A stretch of 64,000 nt of DNA from Halopseudomonas xinjiangensis (lineage in GTDB: Bacteria; Pseudomonadota; Gammaproteobacteria; Pseudomonadales; Pseudomonadaceae), in NCBI GenBank assembly GCA_011050525.1, contig DRFO01000017.1, forward strand, positions 248,001 to 312,000. The letters are read 5' to 3'. A program made the position numbers and the translations under genes. Positions 61,503 through 64,000 of this stretch are shown here, piece after piece. Within the stretch, counting starts at the first letter, position 1; each line of letters begins with the position of its first letter. The notes beneath the pieces are model-generated. The model saw only the letters and a program-made list of their open reading frames with translations, made no database searches and had not been told where the DNA came from.

Positions 61503-62351
61503 TTACATGCGTAGACGCAAGGACAGGTCTACTGCCTTGACGTCCTTGGTCAGGCTGCCAATCGAGATGTAATCCACGCCGGTTTCGGCAACACTGCGCA
61601 GCGTCGTTTCGGTTATGCCGCCTGACGCTTCCAGGGCTGCTTTTCCGGCCGTGATGGCCACTGCGGTGCGCATGTCATCATGACTTAGTTCATCAAGCAT
61701 TATGATGTCTGCCCCAGCCTCCAAAGCCTGTTCCAGTTCCCGTAGATTCTCGACCTCGATCTCTACTGGTTTGCCTGGCGCAATGGCCCGTGCCTGGCTC
61801 ACCGCTGCGGCAATTCCGCCACAGGCGGCTATGTGGTTTTCCTTGATGAGAAACGCATCGTAAAGTCCTATCCGGTGATTGTGGCAACCGCCACAGGTCA
61901 CCGCATATTTCTGCGCCAGACGCAGACCCGGCAGCGTCTTGCGTGTATCCAGCAGCCGCACGCCGGTGCCTTCCACCAAGGTGGCAAAATGTCGGCTGCG
62001 TGTGGCCGTGGCAGAAAGGGTCTGAATGAAGTTCAAGGCGCTGCGCTCTGCGGTGAGCAATCCCCGCGCAGGGCCGCTCAGTTTGCAGAAAACCTGATTG
62101 GCTTCGAGCGGTGCACCGTCTGCGGCAAGCCATTCGACGCGGATGGCAGGGTCAATCTGGCGGAATACTTCATCCGCCCAGGCGGTGCCGCACAGCACAG
62201 CCGTCTCCCGCGTGATGATTGTGGCGCTGGCAGGTTGGGCGGCCGGGATCAAGGCCGCAGTAATATCTCCGGAACCGACATCTTCGATAAGTGCACTGCG
62301 AACATTTTCCGTAATGGATGTCCGCAGATCGTTGAGGACCAGATTCGGCAT
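61503..62351 (-). CDS. nadC: Nicotinate-nucleotide diphosphorylase (carboxylating)
   Basis: NadC (quinolinate phosphoribosyltransferase) makes nicotinate mononucleotide from quinolinate and PRPP in de novo NAD synthesis. The 282-residue product has [15 protein letters not shown] at the start. [26 protein letters not shown] follows, with [42 protein letters not shown] in the centre. [15 protein letters not shown] and [29 protein letters not shown] complete the family. The length is normal for Pseudomonas. It stands alone on the minus strand behind the AGCS gene, with a terminator between them. Confidence 0.96.
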   Translation of the reverse strand: MPNLVLNDLRTSITENVRSALIEDVGSGDITAALIPAAQPASATIITRETAVLCGTAWADEVFRQIDPAIRVEWLAADGAPLEANQVFCKLSGPARGLLTAERSALNFIQTLSATATRSRHFATLVEGTGVRLLDTRKTLPGLRLAQKYAVTCGGCHNHRIGLYDAFLIKENHIAACGGIAAAVSQARAIAPGKPVEIEVENLRELEQALEAGADIIMLDELSHDDMRTAVAITAGKAALEASGGITETTLRSVAETGVDYISIGSLTKDVKAVDLSLRLRM

Positions 62352-62410
62352 GAAAGAGGGCTCCGTCGCTTAATGACAATGGCGGCGAGTATACCCGATT
62401 GGAAAGAAGA

Positions 62411-62433
62411 TACCCGCCCTGGGGGGGCGGGTA
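62411..62433 (-). terminator. Terminator of the AGCS transporter gene
   Basis: TACCCGCCC (62411-62419) pairs with GGGCGGGTA (62425-62433) around a 5-base loop. On the minus strand the exit reads TCTTCTTTCC, a loose U-tract. It lies 14 bases past the transporter stop. Confidence 0.7.
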
Positions 62434-62446
62434 TGCAGGTGCCTGA

Positions 62447-63817
62447 TCAGCGATTGCTAATCACATCGGTTGGGTTGTTGAAGTAGTCCTTGGTCAGTTT
62501 GAAGACCACTGGACTCAGCAGCAGCAACGCTATCAGGTTAGGTATCGCCATCATCGCGTTCAGCGTATCGGCTACCAGCCAGATGGTGCCGAGATCAATG
62601 ATCGGAAGCGTGCCCAGGGGAATGGCCAGTACCCACAGCACGCGGAACGGGATATTCGAGCGTTCACCGAACAGGAACTGCGTGCACTTTTCGCCGTAAA
62701 AGCTCCAGCCGATGATGGTGGTGAAGGCAAAAATTGCCAGGCCGATGCTCACGATATACTGCCCCCAGCCGCCAGGCAGCCCCTCGTTAAACGCCAGAGC
62801 TGACAGCGAGGCACCATTTTCGCCGCTTTGCCATGCGCCCGTTACCATGATGACCAGGCCGGTGATCGAACAGATGATGATCGTATCGATGAAGGTCCCC
62901 AGCATGGCAATCGTACCCTGACGTACTGGATTATTGGTCTGCGCTGCAGCATGAGCGATCGGTGCGCTGCCCAGACCTGCTTCGTTGGAGAATACTCCGC
63001 GAGCGATACCGAACCGCATGGCCGCCCAGATGGTTGCGCCTGCGAACCCGCCTGCGGCAGCAGCCGGATTGAACGCGTGATAGAAGATCAGACCTAAGGC
63101 GTCCGGGACTTCGCTGGCGTGCATGATCAGAATGATCACGCCGCCGCCAACATAGAAAAGCGCCATGATCGGGACCAGCTTGCCGGCAACTTCGCCGATA
63201 CGCTTGATACCGCCGATTAGCACCAGCGCGACCAGAACCGCGATGACGATACCGGTAACCAGAGGTTGAATGCCGAAGGTGCTTTGCAACGCATCAGCCA
63301 CTGAGTTCGACTGGATGGTGTTGCCGATACCGAAACCCGCTAGCATCCCGAAAATCGCAAAAAGCACGCCAAGCCATTTCCATTTGGCGCCCAGGCCGTT
63401 GCGAATGTAATACATCGGCCCGCCAACGTGGTTGCCCCGTGCGTCCTTCTCGCGGTAATGCACGGCCAGCGCTGCTTCGCAGAACTTGGTTGCCATGCCG
63501 ACCACAGCGATCAGCCACATCCAGAACAGGGCGCCAGGTCCGCCAAAGAAAATGGCTGTCGCGACACCCGCAATGTTCCCCGTACCGACCGTGGCAGACA
63601 GCGCGGTCATCAGGGCGTTGAACGGGCTGATATCACCTTCGTCGGTGGTTTTCTTGCGGCCGCGCCAGAGCATGCTGAAGCCGTAAAACAGCTTGCGCTG
63701 GGGTATCAGTTTCAGACCCAGGGTAAGATAAATCCCTGTTCCAGCCAGCAGGGCCAGCATTGCCGGTCCCCACACCACGCCGTTTATGGCATTGATCAAC
63801 GCTATCAGTGATTCCAT
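62447..63817 (-). CDS. Alanine/glycine:cation symporter (AGCS family)
   Basis: A 456-residue inner-membrane sodium-coupled carrier for alanine or glycine. It opens SLIALINAINGVVWGPAMLALLAGTGIYLTLGLKLIPQRKL and has NALMTALSATVGTGNIAGVATAIFFGGPGALFWMW, the family signature region. It then has FCEAALAVHYREKDARGNHVGGPMYYI and FSNEAGLGSAPIAHAAAQT. About ten to eleven membrane helices are expected. The start MESLIALIN at 63817 has GGAG ten bases upstream. In-frame ATGs at 63895 and 63853 would add a polar, unlikely head. Substrate choice cannot be read from the sequence. Confidence 0.9.
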   Translation of the reverse strand: MESLIALINAINGVVWGPAMLALLAGTGIYLTLGLKLIPQRKLFYGFSMLWRGRKKTTDEGDISPFNALMTALSATVGTGNIAGVATAIFFGGPGALFWMWLIAVVGMATKFCEAALAVHYREKDARGNHVGGPMYYIRNGLGAKWKWLGVLFAIFGMLAGFGIGNTIQSNSVADALQSTFGIQPLVTGIVIAVLVALVLIGGIKRIGEVAGKLVPIMALFYVGGGVIILIMHASEVPDALGLIFYHAFNPAAAAGGFAGATIWAAMRFGIARGVFSNEAGLGSAPIAHAAAQTNNPVRQGTIAMLGTFIDTIIICSITGLVIMVTGAWQSGENGASLSALAFNEGLPGGWGQYIVSIGLAIFAFTTIIGWSFYGEKCTQFLFGERSNIPFRVLWVLAIPLGTLPIIDLGTIWLVADTLNAMMAIPNLIALLLLSPVVFKLTKDYFNNPTDVISNR

Positions 63818-63951
63818 TGATGTCGCTCTCCGATAATTATAGTTGTTGTCCATAGCCGCCAGGCTGCACAGCGGACGATTCAAGCGTTCCGGCACAGAGA
63901 CTCAGATTATTCCTCTGGCGACCCAGCCGAGCTACAGCATGGCGGTGTTCA

Positions 63952-63979
63952 GTTTTAACGGCCTGTCTGTGATCGTCAA
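63952..63979 (-). promoter_or_regulatory. Possible promoter of the AGCS gene
   Basis: On the minus strand TTGACG (63979-63974) and TAAAAC (63957-63952) lie 16 bases apart, about 135 bases before the start codon. The -35 is good and the -10 only fair. This is a motif match alone. Confidence 0.3.
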
Positions 63980-64000
63980 ATTGTTATAAGAATGCGTCGG

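Overview
The window is a gene-dense, single-chromosome backbone segment (about 60% G+C by eye) of a gammaproteobacterium of the Pseudomonadaceae. The gene order map-glnD-dapC-yffB-dapD on one strand and rpsB-tsf-pyrH-frr-uppS-cdsA-dxr-rseP-bamA-skp-lpxD-fabZ-lpxA-lpxB-rnhB-dnaE-accA-tilS-pyrG-kdsA-eno-ftsB-ispD on the other is the arrangement known from Pseudomonas. The proteins look Pseudomonas-like but not P. aeruginosa-like in detail. A Pseudomonas/Halopseudomonas-type organism is my inference; I cannot fix the species. I saw no rRNA, prophage, insertion sequence or CRISPR array.

Region by region. Positions 1-8361 hold a truncated rlmF, a spermidine-synthase-like protein, tcdA (tRNA t6A cyclisation) and the leftward block map-glnD-dapC-arsC-like-dapD (N-terminal Met removal, nitrogen signalling, lysine/peptidoglycan precursor synthesis). 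Positions 8362-34650 hold the rightward housekeeping block: translation factors, isoprenoid and phospholipid synthesis, outer-membrane assembly, lipid A synthesis, replication, fatty-acid initiation, CTP and KDO synthesis, enolase and division. A 510-base non-coding gap before dnaE carries a nested palindromic repeat. Positions 34799-40023 carry a LexA-box-controlled mutasome, imuA-imuB-dnaE2, directly after ispD. Positions 40038-43139 run leftward: an acyl-CoA dehydrogenase and a 3-hydroxyisobutyryl-CoA hydrolase (valine breakdown) and a lone periplasmic binding-like protein. An initiator tRNA-fMet with its own promoter and terminator follows.

Positions 43633-53520 are a mixed accessory/housekeeping stretch: a membrane GGDEF protein, dinB, a zinc-ribbon-like protein, an SDR, several small poorly characterised proteins (DUF2489, WHy/LEA lipoprotein, a 188-residue unknown, YchJ-like, DUF6231-like), dinG and a beta-lactamase-fold hydrolase. 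Positions 53597-63817 hold pdxH, a second SDR, a TIGR03862-type flavoprotein, a histone-deacetylase-fold protein, tesB, a HAD phosphatase, a periplasm-facing LTA-synthase-type sulfatase, nadC and an AGCS amino-acid:cation symporter.

Most of the window is ordinary core genome. The parts that deserve a second look are regulatory or repetitive: the LexA box and a ribosome-site hairpin before imuA, the palindromic repeat before dnaE, a 14-bp tandem repeat before tcdA, a symmetric dyad between the DUF6231 gene and dinG, and a terminator-like hairpin pointing the wrong way after dinG. I did not find a clearly new multi-gene system.
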